Shown piece after piece: positions 1 to 13,065 of a stretch of DNA of 64,000 bases. The stretch covers positions 91,099,152 to 91,163,151 of the forward strand of contig NC_067285.1 in NCBI RefSeq assembly GCF_020740795.1, written 5' to 3'. The stretch comes from Apus apus. Its lineage: Eukaryota > Chordata > Aves > Apodiformes > Apodidae. The position numbers were made by a program, and so were the translations under genes. Within the stretch, counting starts at the first letter, position 1; every line of letters starts with the position of its first letter. The notes under the pieces are model-generated. The model worked only from the letters and a program-made list of their open reading frames with translations, was not told where the DNA came from and ran no database searches.

Positions 1-3000
1 ACAAGCTTTTATGTCCCTCATAGGAAAGCAAAAGTGTCTGCAACTTCCAATCTCTAGCACCACCTCCCATAAAGTAATTAGGACAAGGCACTTTCTTTAC
101 ATTTCCCGAATAATATTAACCATGGGAGGTTTCCTTAGTCTTTTTTTGGGGAGGTCAAGGAAATGGAAATAAAACTTTTTATTATTATTTTTGTAGGATT
201 TGCAGATGGGGGAGAGACACCTAATTCTGCCTGTTTTCCCTGTATAAATATTGCAGGTTTGGTTCTGTGTGTCCCAGCAATCATTTCCACTACCAGGGAA
301 ATCTGTCTTGCCCAGGGAACGGGTAATCAACATGACACTAAAGTAGCTTTCAAGGACGTAGGACTTCACCTGTCAGAGGAATCACTGAGTCACACAAGAA
401 GACTTATGTCTTCTCCACAATTCTTTACTGACTCTTCCACTCAGTAGAGGTCCACCTACGTTTACCTGGATGAGAAAGAAAGCAGCCCAAACCCTTTACG
501 GGTGTTCCGAGGTGAGCCATGCCTTTCACAAAAAGCAACTTTTTCCATGTGAGCTGGAGAACTGTGCCACACTGAAATTTGTTTATGCTTCTTTCCTCTT
601 TCCCTTTATCCAAGCTGCTGAAGATTAAAATTAATCCATACAGCTTTTTCTAAACAGACACTTTACAAAATAATTTTTCTCTTTTCCTAGACTGACTTCA
701 GTTTGGTAAGATCTTAATTAATTATTAACCCATCGTGAGGTTCAAATATGCAAGTCATTCTCAGGATATTAACATAAACAACACCAGAGAAATGCAATTG
801 TGCTTTCAAGATGACCTTGCTGCCTTGGGAATGTCAGGAGCTCTGTTGAGACCTTGGGCACTGTGACAACATACTGCCAAGTCAATCCCATTCCTTTTCT
901 AAACTTCTTTCTTGATGATCCTGAAGAGCAGACATTCACCTCCTTAGCTGGTATCAACCTAGATTTCTAAAAAACAGCTTTGACTTTCTTTAGGAAAAAC
1001 CACCCATTAACACGACTATAATACAGCTACTATATAAACAGGTTAATATGAAATTCAAGTGGATGAACACCACTCTGATATTGCATCTCCACATTTATAT
1101 AAGCACTAGAGGTCAAAGTATACACAAAATGCATTTTTTATACATTTGGAAAGGTGTATTTGGTACCCCATCTTCTCTGTGGTTGGTGTTACACCACTAA
1201 TGTCTCTGGTCTGTCTGGGTCCTCAGCACCTACCAAACTGTCTGCTCCCCATATGCCTATCAGCCACAAAACCAACCCATCATGCTGACCTGTAAAACAA
1301 ATAAACCCCAGACCTACTTCATAACAGGAGAAACTGCCTCTGCTATGAATCTAAAAGCCAGCAATGTCAAGTTTTATGCTTCAGTGTGTCAACTAAATGC
1401 TGAATTACACTTGACTGGGTTTCAGGGCCAAGTCCTGCCTGGCGACAAAACAGTTGGAGGGGTGTTGTACAGAGAAGCTGAAAGTTATGGAATTGAAAAA
1501 AAGGCTGTTTTGTGGCATCAGGTCCTTCCCTGCTGGCACAAAGGCAGGCTATGCAATGCAATTACAGCTGTTCAAGATGCCAAAGAGCAAAGATACCATG
1601 GAAATTTTTAGAAATTTGGTACTGTGTATGTACTTCCATATGAAGTGTTTCCTGTCAAGCTGATGAGTTGGAGATGATATTTTTTTTCAGCCAGAAGGCC
1701 AGGACTAAAATTCATTGGTTTCCTAATCAAAGAAGACATAAGCACTGCCTCGCAATCCTTGCTTAGGGAAAACTGCAGATCCTGCATGTGGGAGGTGAGC
1801 AGTAAAGGGCTGTCTCCGCTAGAAAACTTTCTGGAGAATAATGCTCACATGTGCTCAGGTTTGTCCCACATGCACCAAATGGCCATGTCTTCCCACCACA
1901 GTGACGTATCCATCTAAACAGGCTGTGCTGGGCAATGCATGGCAGGCCCTGGAGCTTCACCTCCATGCAGCTGGGGCTCCCCACGGTCACCTTTCCCCTG
2001 GGCATTCATAGTGGCAAGATCACAAACTCTGCTTGGGCTGTGGATTTGTGCCCACCCTGACTGTTCCTGTACTTCTATGTGCCACTGGTTTGCAGGGTGG
2101 TCACCAGTCTGAAGCCGTGCCACATTTAATGGTCTGGTTGCCCGTGGCTGCAGTTTTACTGAGGCATGATACGGTTTCATTCAATTTTTTTCCCTCCTTC
2201 CAAACACACACACAATTTTTGCCAAGCAGGCTGCACTTTGAGCCGGTCCTGAGTTTTAGCAGTATCACTGAAGATCTGTGTCAGCTCAGCCACTGCCTGT
2301 AATCTGTGTGCTGGTGGGAAGTGAGAAGCCACAGGTAAGCCCAGAAGATCTTACAGAAGCGTGGAAAAACCCCTGCAAACAGCCTACACAAGCCAGCAGA
2401 GTGACCTCAAGCTAACCAGCAGAGAGATGTATTTATGTTGGTCAGAGGCAACCAGGCATGTGCTTAGAGCAGTTCCTTTGTTCTAAGCAATAACTACAAC
2501 TGCGACTTCTCACCCATGTAACACAGCAGAGCGCTGCAGCCTGAGAGGGCTGTGGCACACCCCACGTTCCATGCAGACATACCTCCTCCTACAGTGTCCT
2601 AGCAATGCTGTTGGCCATCCCCTGATGCCATGGTGCTGCAGCAGGCCCTGGAGCACACCCAAAGGCTCTTATGTTACAGATGAGCCCCAACAAGTATGAG
2701 GTGAAATACATCAGGCTTGGCATACATGTCAAGAATGAAAGATGGGGAAGAGCATTTTGTCTGACTTGGACTTGCAGCTGCAGTCATAAGGTGTTTAATG
2801 ATGTACCAGAGGAGACATCACCCAGACCGACGAGGAAACTGATGGTGAGGTGGCATCCTGAGGCCCTGGCATGTGGAAAGATGAAGATGTGTGTCAGCCT
2901 GTTGAAGGGAATAAATTGTTTTGTGTCCTTAATTTGGACAGAGATCTCTCCCCACTGGAGGTCCCTTCCCCTTGAGGTGTGCAGAGCAGGTCTGCCCTAC

Positions 3001-6000
3001 TTGATGCACCTAGCCATGTTCAGGGTTTTTTCCCCACTACTGGCTTGTCAAACTCAGGACAGCAGCTGCATAACTTAGGCAACACCCACAAAAGGCAGAA
3101 AAATACCTGTACCTGCCTTGTCTGCTTTTCCCTCTTGTGCACGGAGAAGGGCAGCAATATGAGCACTTCAGCTCCGCACCCCTCTTTCCTCCTACCATCT
3201 CTGAAGGGAGATGCACAGAGGAGAGGGGCTGGCCTTGCTTCTGCTGACAGGTATTGCATTCTTCAAGCCAGTCCTCCCCAGAGCACACACAGGGGAGGAG
3301 AGCAGGCTGGAAATGGAAACCATTTCCAGGGTGATCCCCCAGCTCTGTGCCTGCCCTCACAGACAGTGAGGACATTGAGCAGAGCTGACCTAGGTGAGAC
3401 CTCCCACTCCATCCCAATCATGTTTTTGTGTTTTTTTCCTCCAATCATATATATTTTTTCATCCCAAGGGTATTTTTTCTCAGGACTTTGCAAAACAGAA
3501 ACAAATGGGAAAAACAATTCTGTCAGTCTCTTTGGGTCTGACAGCTTATTTCTCTTTTGCCAAGGAATATACTGAATATGACATATAGCAAAGCTGATTC
3601 TCTCCAAGAGATGGAAATAGCCAAATACACATATGCAAAGTAACTGAAAATAAAATTATGTTTATGCATGTGATATTGAAGTAAGAGAGATGCTTTTTTA
3701 AATGGCTCTGATGCTGAGCAGTCCTTGTCAGAAAAGTGACCACTATCATCAAGCCTAGGGAGATCACACACATTATTACCATAGGCATTAAAGGCATAAT
3801 ACTAAGTACATCTGAGCTTCAGGAAAAGGTTCCTTCATCCCCATATGCACTTACTCCCTTCTTAATTTCACTTTATTGACACCTGGACCCCATCCTAGCA
3901 GTATGCATGTTTTTTTGAGATATTGTGATTGTTGTGTTAGAAGCTATTTTCTCCCACATTTTTGCTTTTGTGCACATTCTTCTCAGTTTACTTTTCAGTT
4001 TGGGACTAGGACAGCACTGAAGTCTTAAAGGATTAAATTTAAGAATAATAAATGCTGATATCAATTTTTAAAAAATCCACTCCCTGAGAAAGCAAACTTC
4101 CTTGTCTTTCTGTGGCGTCTTTGTGAGTGATAGGAGGGGAGGGAGAATATGGAAATGTACAGCACTTGGCACTGGGCACACCTCAAACTTGTTTTTCAAC
4201 ATTTTACAACCAGTTCTGGCCATGTGATCTACATGGAAAGATAAACTGAGACATTTAATCCTTTTTTTTTTTTCACCACAAGGAAGTGAATATTATGTGG
4301 TTGTGATCATTAAATTACAGTAAATTATTTGCCCACAAAAGGGAAAAAAAAAAAAAAAAAGTAGCCTAAAGCAGGGAAGGTGGGGACAGAGCAACAGTTT
4401 GTGACCCAATACCCTTCCCTAGCTTGAAAACTGTGAGCTTCACTATTTCACCCTGGCTATGGCATTTAGGGACTAGAGACACGTCAGCTCATTGCAGGTG
4501 AGGATCTCCCAACACTTGGTTTTGCAACCAGAGTATGAATACAAAATTTCTACAAGTTAAAGCAGTTTGAGTTAAAGCAGCAGCAATTACCTACAAGGTG
4601 TTAGGAAGTTATTTAACACCTTATTACTCTAGAAAGCAGCAAAGTTAACAACTTTTGCTTCACCTCCAGAATACGATCAGCTTGTGAAATTAAGGCTGGG
4701 TGCCCAGTAAGCCAAGCACTCTGGTGTACTGGGACAGGAAAGCCAACTCAGCCCAACCAGGAGCACAGAGCTGCCACCACCCTGGACAGGGAACACACCA
4801 TTTTATGGCAGCATGAATCACATCTCTGGCACAGAGAGGCCAGAGTGACCTTGGCACCTCCCTCCTCTTGAAGCATCACTGGAGCCCAGCATGCAGTCTC
4901 CCCCACGCCTCCTGAGACATTTTAGGTTAGGTTATATGAGTGGGAGAGCATCACTGGTGAGGCAACAGTTAGTCAGCATTGTCAGCTGAGATGAGGACAC
5001 AGGTTGGGAAAACATTAATGGAAACAGATGTGCAAGCAACTCTGCAGCCCATGCCCATGAGGGTACACACCACAGTTTTCCTGTTAGCACAGAGACCTGC
5101 CCCGCAACGGACTGACAGGTGCAATAGCAGTTGTCAGAGTGCCAGGCACTGGAGGTTGTCTCCTCCAGCACTGAGGATGGCATGCCTGCTGATTTCTGAG
5201 AACTGTGGGGTTTTGCCTTTTTTTTTTTTTCCCTCCTGTTTGGCTGCACTCCCACATGCTGACACACACCAGTATTTTCTTAAGGATAACATTTGTCTGA
5301 CTATTTAAACAGCTTTTTGCTGCTGCCCTCTCAATTCAGGATCCAAGGAAACCTTCGCCTAGGCAAGATAACAGCTAACACTGAAAGCACCTTTGTAAAG
5401 GTGCCACTGCTGTCCCCTCAGATATGCCAGCCATGCAACCACACAGACTAAAGCAGGGCTTTTCATCTCAGGTGCTACAAGACCCTGACATCCAGGTTTC
5501 CAAGCAGGAGCTCACACAGCTTTGACCATCCTGGAGCAAGAGCAGACAAGCCAGGCCCACTGAGCACCCACATATGCATGTCACCAAAACCATCCTCAGC
5601 CCCTCCACCACCAGCTGGGCTGAAGGGGAAGAGCAAGGGCTTGTGTTTAACCAGACCCAGCTTCCTGATACAATCTGCCACGTCCCCATGTGAACCGCTG
5701 CATTGGCACAGGGAGGAGGCAGAGGGGAAGCACCCTTGCAGCCCAAGGGAGCTCCCCAGGAGCAGCCCAGCATCTGCTGCCATCTCACCTTGCCTCCATC
5801 CACATGGCAATGGCAGGGGCACAGTGGCAAGAGTGCAGGAAAACCCAACTAGCAAGGGCCTGGGGCAGTGAGCACAATTGAGCAAGATGAAAGCAACTGA
5901 GCCACACCTGTGGAACAGAAAGCATTTTGTATATGAAATTCTGCAGTGTCACTTCTTATGACCGCACCAAGACTCTTCCTGTGAGGCTGCTGACCCACAG

Positions 6001-9000
6001 CCCCAGTATTTCCTGCTATGAGCCATTTTTATTAACTGACAGCTCAGCTCTCCTACTCCCATTTATTCTTGTGAGTAGGTTTTTTCCAAAGATAATTTCT
6101 GGGCCCAGTGCATCCCCACACTCCCTGCCTGCAGCCCAGCTACGTTTCCCCCAGACCTTGCTCCACCAGCCTCTGCTCACCTGCTCTCCAGATTTTCTCC
6201 TGCTGCTTGTGTAATGGTATTACACATCTCAAGGCTTAGGAAAGGCTCTGCAGCCAGCAGCAAGCACCATCAGCAAGAGGAGAATCAAGCACCAATAGCT
6301 CACTCTCGCTTCAGGGCAGCAAATGAAATTGTTTTGCTCTTTTCCCTTCCTGGGAAAAGCTCCCGCGCTGCTCCTGCAGCTTTCTCCTGCCGTCATCTCA
6401 GGACCCTGCCAAAAGCAGCACTCCCACAGACACCAGCGTCTCCCCCTCAATGTTAGGAAGTTTGACTCTAGTTCACTTGAGAAATGAGTTTTCACATCTG
6501 CAGACAGGGAAAGCTGCAGGGATAGCTAGCTGCCTTGGCCACTGTGAGCAGCAGTGGTTACACTGCCTTTGAATAAGGAATGGACAGAAAAAAAACCTAA
6601 ATGAAAACTGCAGAAGTCTGTCAAATCCAGGTCTGATTTGACTGGTGTAGCTCAGACTTCACCTGCAGAGGTATTTTCGTCTCATCTTACCATGACCATG
6701 GAAAGTTCCTACCAAGAAGCACTTTAGAATTCAACTTTGACAAAACTTAGCAACACCATGAAATGGCCTGTATAAGATGAGTGATTGCATATAATCATCT
6801 TAAATATTCCTAACTCAATGACTTTGGATATTTTAAGACAAACTCTAAGAAGAGGCACTAAAACATCCTGACACAATACATTATATGCTGGGGGAATAAA
6901 AAGAGAACATGCCAACTAGAAAAATATTTCAGAACAGCCTTCTAGTTCATTACAAATTTACAAGCTTTATCGTAAATTTTGCTTGGCACACCTTCCCTTG
7001 GCATTTTCCTATTGTTGATTCCAGTTTTAACAGACAGTCTTTTTTCTTTTTCTTTTTAAATTAATTGCTGTTAATTTATTAATTGGGTCAGTCCATAAGC
7101 CCCAAAATGTTTAATTCCCATAGTGAATGGGGGTGATGTGCATACATGTTATCTGACAAAATTGTAGCTATGTGCACTTCCAGAATGTTTTTTCTTGGAG
7201 TTTGATGTTACAACCTTGGTGTGATGGGCTGAACAACCTCATGGGGTTGGACTGAACTTACAGGTCTCAGGTCTTGTTCCCTGCAAGTTTTCTCTGTCAT
7301 GTTTGATGTGACAGCAGTAGAAAGGGGCCAGCACGTAAGCACATGTGGGAACACACACCTCCCAAAACAAAAGATGAAAGCTATGCTTTTAATGAAACCA
7401 GAAAGGGGAAGAAAAAAAGTGAAGGTAGAATGGAAAACCCTGCAAGAAGTCAACAGAGGGAAACAAAGGGCAGCTTTATGCAACCAGCTATTTCACTCCA
7501 GATATGGGAGGGCTGGTTAAGGCACCACTGTGCAGTGTTTTTAATCCAGAAATTCAGTATAATTACGGTTTTGCTTGTACCAGAAAGTTAATGGCAACCT
7601 AAAGATAAGATTTAATAGTAGATGAGGCTTCGGAAGATGAAGAAGAGAGAACAGACAATGAACAGGGCTCTTCTCAAAAGGCAAATGACTGCTAAGGAAA
7701 AAATGAGGTAATTCTCTACATTTTAATTTTCTACTTTGATCAGGTAGAACAAAAGCTTTCAATAACTGTTACAGGATCTGTTGATCAAAAACCAATTCTA
7801 AATGAGCTAATATCTCTACTTGAAGGGCAAATAAAGTAGATTGCAATTTTCTAGTAAGAAAGCAACTTTTAGTGTCAAGATTAACTGGTATCGGGAACTA
7901 CCAAATTATAAAGCTGGGCAAATCATTGAAAGATTTCTGCCAATTGAGTTTACCTAACTTGCTTGCTGCTACAAGGAATGCTAAGAGAGAAGATGGTATT
8001 TCAAAGTAGCCCAGGATGAATGGTGTAGAAGCAGAGTGATGGTACCTATTTGCTTCCACACCATTTACAGCCTAACAGAGAATTCATTAATTCCACGGGA
8101 AGATCTTTCCATCTCTTTAGCAGCTGCAGAGTCAGAACTTTTGGGCAGCTGTGCTGAGTCTGATGCAGGATTGATCTAGCCCAAGATTTAGTCTCCTGCA
8201 ATGGCAGAAGTCAATAGCCAGGGTAGAAAAATAATCAGTAAAGTTTATCTACAGTGCCTGAGCAATCCTCCAACCTCCAGGCACTTCCAGCTCAGGGAAT
8301 TTCAGCAGCTGAACATACTGTCTGTTTATCTAGTAACTAACAGGCATCTCTGCCAAGTAGTCCGTATCTCAAGTCAAACTGAAGGCAGCTCAGTCAGACA
8401 TCCTTCCTTTTTATTTTGCATAGGTCCTTTCCATATTCCACTTACTTTGTGTCACACAGTTGCTTCCACTTAAACTATACATGACTTTCCTGGGCCTGAA
8501 ATGTAAAAAGAGAACAATGTCTCATTGTGGGGAAGATGGGAAGGAACCTTTGGAGACAGTGTGGTAGATGATCAGTGTTTCACTCTGACATGCTGACCTG
8601 TCCATCCACCAATGGCTGCGCCGCAATTCTGAAGATTTAGCTCTCTGTCTAGGGTTTAAGCAAACACATATTTGAGATGCTCAACTCAGTTTAGAGCAAT
8701 GTGCCCTTGAAAATCTCATCTTGATCACTTTTCAAAATGCTGTTATTTGTTGTCATTTATTTTAAGGAAGGAGTTGTGGATGAAAGAGCTACTTTCCACA
8801 GGGCAATTCAAGACTAGCATACAGAGAAATAGCAGCCATACTCTGCCCACAGGAGCAATTAAATCTTGCAACATACCCAATATTGCAGAAAGTTATTTGT
8901 ATTGGCAGGTAGGTGGCATCTTCAGTGTCAGGGGTTGCTGTAGGTGTTTAGACTATTCAGATCATGCCTGAACACTGCACCAGTTAGGAATATAGCCTAA

Positions 9001-10764
9001 GAGCTGAGAAAAATGGAGCAGATGTAATAGACATACTGGGCTTAATAATCCATTTATATCCAGTATGTCCTGTGCACAAGGCAAAATGAAAGGTGGCTTT
9101 AGTTGGGAATCTCATCTGAGATCAAGTACCTGCTGCAAATGTTTTCAAAGCCAGGAAATGATGGAGCAGAGGAGCTGTTGTGCTTTGAAAAAAATCACAT
9201 GCACTGAGAAAAGGAGAGGACATAATGGCTAGAGGGGCTCCCTTAGATATGTTCTGGAAAGGGAAGGCAGGCAAATATACTTTTTTCTTTTAAGAATAAT
9301 TTTGAATGCTGCCTTTAGATCTTCTCTGGGGACCCTTTTTTCTAAAGCTACCCTTTCACAACATGCTGTCTGAGAAGCTGCTTTAAAGGTATATCTCATC
9401 ATTGCTTTCATAGCCGTGTGCTAAACCATAGTCCAGCAAAGGAGATAAGAAGCACACACCTCAGGGAGACAGCTAAAATCAGCTTTTCCCAGCAAAACAG
9501 GACGTGTTATGGTGCACATGCCTCATCCATATGCTCTGCATAACCCCCACTGGCCTGGACTTGAGGAGAGAGGCCTAGAGAGGTCAGGTTCTGGGCTGCT
9601 GCTGCAGCACCCTGGCAGAGCACACCCAGAGGCCCTGGCTGCACTGAGCTGGGGTACAGCAATGCACCCACAGTCTCCAACAATTCCTGTTGGCATTGCA
9701 CAGCTGTAAGACCAGGATATGGATTAGCATCTAGCTGATTCATTAGAGCAAGTACGTAAGTACCTACAAAGTGCTTTGAAGGTGTAAAAACTATGACATG
9801 TTATCTATATTCAGTGAATCCTCATAAGCATTTTAGGACTCTCCCATTTAATGTAGTGGATTGCATCTTCCCTTGTGATTCATTCAGCCACAAGAATACT
9901 TTACTGCTTAGTTTTAAACTCATAAGGTACATTTTACAGGTGCCTCAAGTACTCCTGTGGAAAGAGAGCACCCCTAGCAGGAAAGGGAAGGTTGCAATAC
10001 TAGTCCATGCAGACCCTGGTGCGTCAGGAGACAGCTGAGGCTTGTGCACATCACTTGGCCGACTGCCGCTGCAGGTAGTGGTTGTCTCCACTACATCTGC
10101 TTTAGACAGACTTCTAAACTTAGTTAAGTCTCTAGCACACCACTGTGACTGGCTAGACTGCAAGGGCTCCAGAAAAGCTGCAATGCTCCCTTTGCAATTC
10201 TGTCCCCAGTGAAAATACACAGTAGGACCACCTCAGCAAAGATCAGTTGAACAGGACAGCATGCAGAATGGACAGGGGCAAACAGCTGCTTCTGCACGTC
10301 CTCCACAGACACATGCTCCCAACAGCTCACATAAAAGGCCGTTCTGCAGGATTTGGAATTAACTCAGCTCTATTTGCTCTGCTGGACTCTGCCAGTGTGA
10401 TCTCCAGGAAGAGCAGCAGAGACAGCCCCATACATTTCAGCACAAAGGAGCAAAGTCTAACCAGGAGTGCCAGAAGGAAGGAGCACGGTGACCCCAGGTT
10501 TCTATGAAAATACCCTGGTGCCAACTAATCCTGGTTCCCTCAAACAGGAACAGGTTGGTTTGGAGCGCTGAATCCCCTATCTGTACACACGTAGAGCTTT
10601 GGACAGCAAAGCTGGCCCTCACAAACACCCACTTTCATGAGTGAGTTGTCTGCAGGGGTAGAGTGAACACTCAGTGCTGGCTGATGCAGCTCTAGGCACC
10701 ACCACTGTTGGCTTATTCTCAGGCTTTGTTCCAATTTCATCGTTCTGGAGATAAATCAGTCTGC
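1..10764. other. Intergenic DNA, no gene recognised
   Basis: I read both strands and found no exon with a recognisable domain. Open frames are short (the longest is 135 codons at 2671-3078), overlap one another in several frames, and lack family motifs, so I treat them as chance. There are A/T runs near 4260 and 4340 and a short AC-rich stretch near 2205, but no repeat with clear ends. If mammalian gene order holds, this side should lead to RBM47, but no RBM47 coding sequence is visible. Confidence 0.6.
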
Positions 10765-11138
10765 ATTAAAAAAAGACAGGACTAGAGGAAATGGCCTTAA
10801 GTTGCATCAGGGAAGGTTCAGATTGGACATTAGGAAGAATTTCTACACTGAACGAGTGGTCAGGCACTGGAACAGCCTGCCCAGGGAGGTTGTGGAGTCA
10901 CCATCCGTGAAGGTATTTAAAGAAACGTGTAGATGTGGCACTTCAGGGCATGCTCTAGTGGCCAAGGTTCTGGGGGGGGTTTTTTGCAGAATTTTGTTTG
11001 TTTGTTTTTTTGTTTTTTGTGGAGTGTGTGAGGTTGGTTGTGTTTGGTTTTTTAAGGGTATGGTTTTTTGTGTTGATAGGTGGACTCTGATCTCAGAGGT
11101 CCTTTCCAACCATGATGGTTCTGTGATTCTGTAATTCT
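10765..11138 (+). mobile_element. CR1 LINE, 3' end
   Basis: The segment reads as the last part of CR1 ORF2 and its 3' UTR in the plus direction. It codes a degraded version of the conserved CR1 tail (a [22 protein letters not shown] peptide around 10838-10910) and ends in the avian CR1 tail, where GATTCTGTGATTCTG-like units follow a TTTCCAACC block at about 11103-11136. A T- and G-rich insertion at about 10971-11065 interrupts the usual spacing. It is truncated at the 5' end, as is normal for this family. Confidence 0.9.
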
Positions 11139-12365
11139 AAGATGTTCTCAGCAAAGGCAGAAAATGTAGAGGGGAAAACTCATTGTTTCCAGCATGGCTT
11201 CCAGCCTCATGAAGCAGGGGAAGGTGCCTGTGCAACAATTAGTTCAGGGCCAGGTTTACACCTGGCAAAGTTGTTTCTACTATCTGACTGCAGACCAGTA
11301 AAATTAGAGGTTCCTAACCCAAGTCTGAGATGTCACACAAAAATTAGATGGAAGTGAATTACTAAGGCAAAATAGTTTTCCTTTATGATGAAACCTCAGA
11401 AGAGTAATTAAAACAATCAGCAAACTTCAACATTGCCTTTCATAACCTGAGATGCACCAAGAGGTTAAACTATAGGGGCCAAGTTATCTTTGTGACCTTT
11501 ATAACCAGGAAAATTTACAAATGGCAATTAGCAGATTCAGAGGCCAAAAAAAATTAACCTAGATATAAAGCATGTAATAAACCTCTGGCATTTAACTAAG
11601 AGAAGCTGAAGCAGAAAAGCCAAGACAGATTCTAGGCTGTGCTACAGCCACTGACTGCAGCAAAAGGAATTAGCATTGTTCTTCTCACAGGAGAAGGTTT
11701 GCAAAACATCACATAGCTGTTATAGACTGAGGTTGTAAAATTGAACCCACTTATCATTTCATGTCGGATCTAGAATTGTTGGACAGTATTTAAAGGAACA
11801 TGAGCAAACTGCAAGTGACTGTATAGATCCTTGATAAGATACTTTTTCACAGAGTTTTGTGGTGAACCTTGAAACTTCTAGCTCCCTTTTCTCTCAATAG
11901 CATGCAATTAGCTGAATTACTTGGTATAGATAAAATCACTCTGTGGAGAAATATTACTTACAGTGAAACAGCATAATCCATAGGAGCAATAAAAAAGAGG
12001 GGAGGCTCACATACCAGGTAAAGAGCAAGAAAACTCTAACAAAGCTAGGTTTTGTTTGACACACCATCCCCCCATTAGCCCTTCCCTGATTAAAGTAATT
12101 CTCTATGCCCTTTCCCTTCAGATTTAATCCATTTTAAGAGAAATCTTTATCTCCATAATATAAATTGTCTGTTTGTTTATTCAGCAATAATATCTGGGTG
12201 CACCTGAAGGGTCAACATGTGAGTACTGCAGAGCCATAGGTAAGTCCAACATGCCTTTGGGACATCTCCAAAGTAGTGGTCCTACTCCCAGGGCACAAAG
12301 CAGCCTAGGTGGGACTCAGAGCTTAGACAAAGCAGCTGTTTCTACAAGTGCTATTTCTAAACTTG
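11139..12365. other. Intergenic DNA, nothing recognised
   Basis: AT-rich single-copy-looking sequence between a CR1 tail and a solo LTR. I see no open frame of interest and no repeat with recognisable ends. Confidence 0.5.
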
Positions 12366-12370
12366 TCAAT

Positions 12371-13060
12371 TGTCCTGGTTTGAGCCAGGATGAAGCCAAT
12401 TTTCCTTTTACTGATTTTTTTTTTTTTCCTTCAGTAAACTTTCTTTTAACTAGTAGCAGAGTGTTCCAACTAAGACTGGTAAGAGTGGAATGTTTTTCTA
12501 ACTCCTGAGTCTTCAAGGTCACATCTTTGCCAGCTCAGACACTACAGGGAGATCTATGACCCCCCCCCCGTAGGAGGCTGAGTCAGACAGACAGCAAAAC
12601 CGGCCAGAGATATTCCATTCCATACATCTACGTAAGCTCGGAGGAAGGTCAGAGATCACAGAAGACAACTTCCTTCCTGCTTCTTCTTCCCTTTTCTTCT
12701 GTCCATGGCCGGTGTCCGGGGAGGACTCCGTCCATCCATCACCATCGACCCCCAGGCTGGAGCTCTCCTGACCCTCATCACTCTATGCTTTCTCCAGCAG
12801 CAGCTCCGGGATTTTTCAGGACTGTTCCAGCTCAGGGGAGTGCTGTGGGAGTTGCTGGGGGTGGGGAGAGGCAAGAGGCTTTTGCACATACTTGAACACA
12901 TTTGTATATATTTTCTTTTATCATTAGTGTTTAATTAAAGCTGTGTAGTTAGTTTTTAATCCAGCCAAGTCTCTCTCTTTTTCTCTCTCTCCTTCCCTAG
13001 CTGGGTGGGAGGGGGAGGGGATCGAGAGCGTTGTTGTCGGACCTGAGTCAAACAGTGACA
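12371..13060 (+). mobile_element. Solo LTR of an avian ERV (copy 1)
   Basis: A 690-base element that starts TGTCCTGG and ends GTGACA, giving the TG...CA ends of an LTR. It is flanked by the same five bases, TCAAT, at 12366-12370 and 13061-13065, which is a 5-bp target-site duplication. The same sequence occurs in the opposite direction at 45796-46503. There is no internal retroviral sequence, so this is a solo LTR left by recombination between two LTRs. A C-run near 12561 and CT-rich blocks near 12970-13000 are shared features. A 5-bp duplication is common in ERVL-like (class III) elements but I cannot assign the family with certainty. Confidence 0.93.
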
Positions 13061-13065
13061 TCAAT

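Noticed and set aside
7200..7290. Sequence resembling a CR1 tail (GGTTGGACTGAAC-like block)
   Set aside because: Too short and lacks the terminal repeat units, so I cannot separate it from chance.
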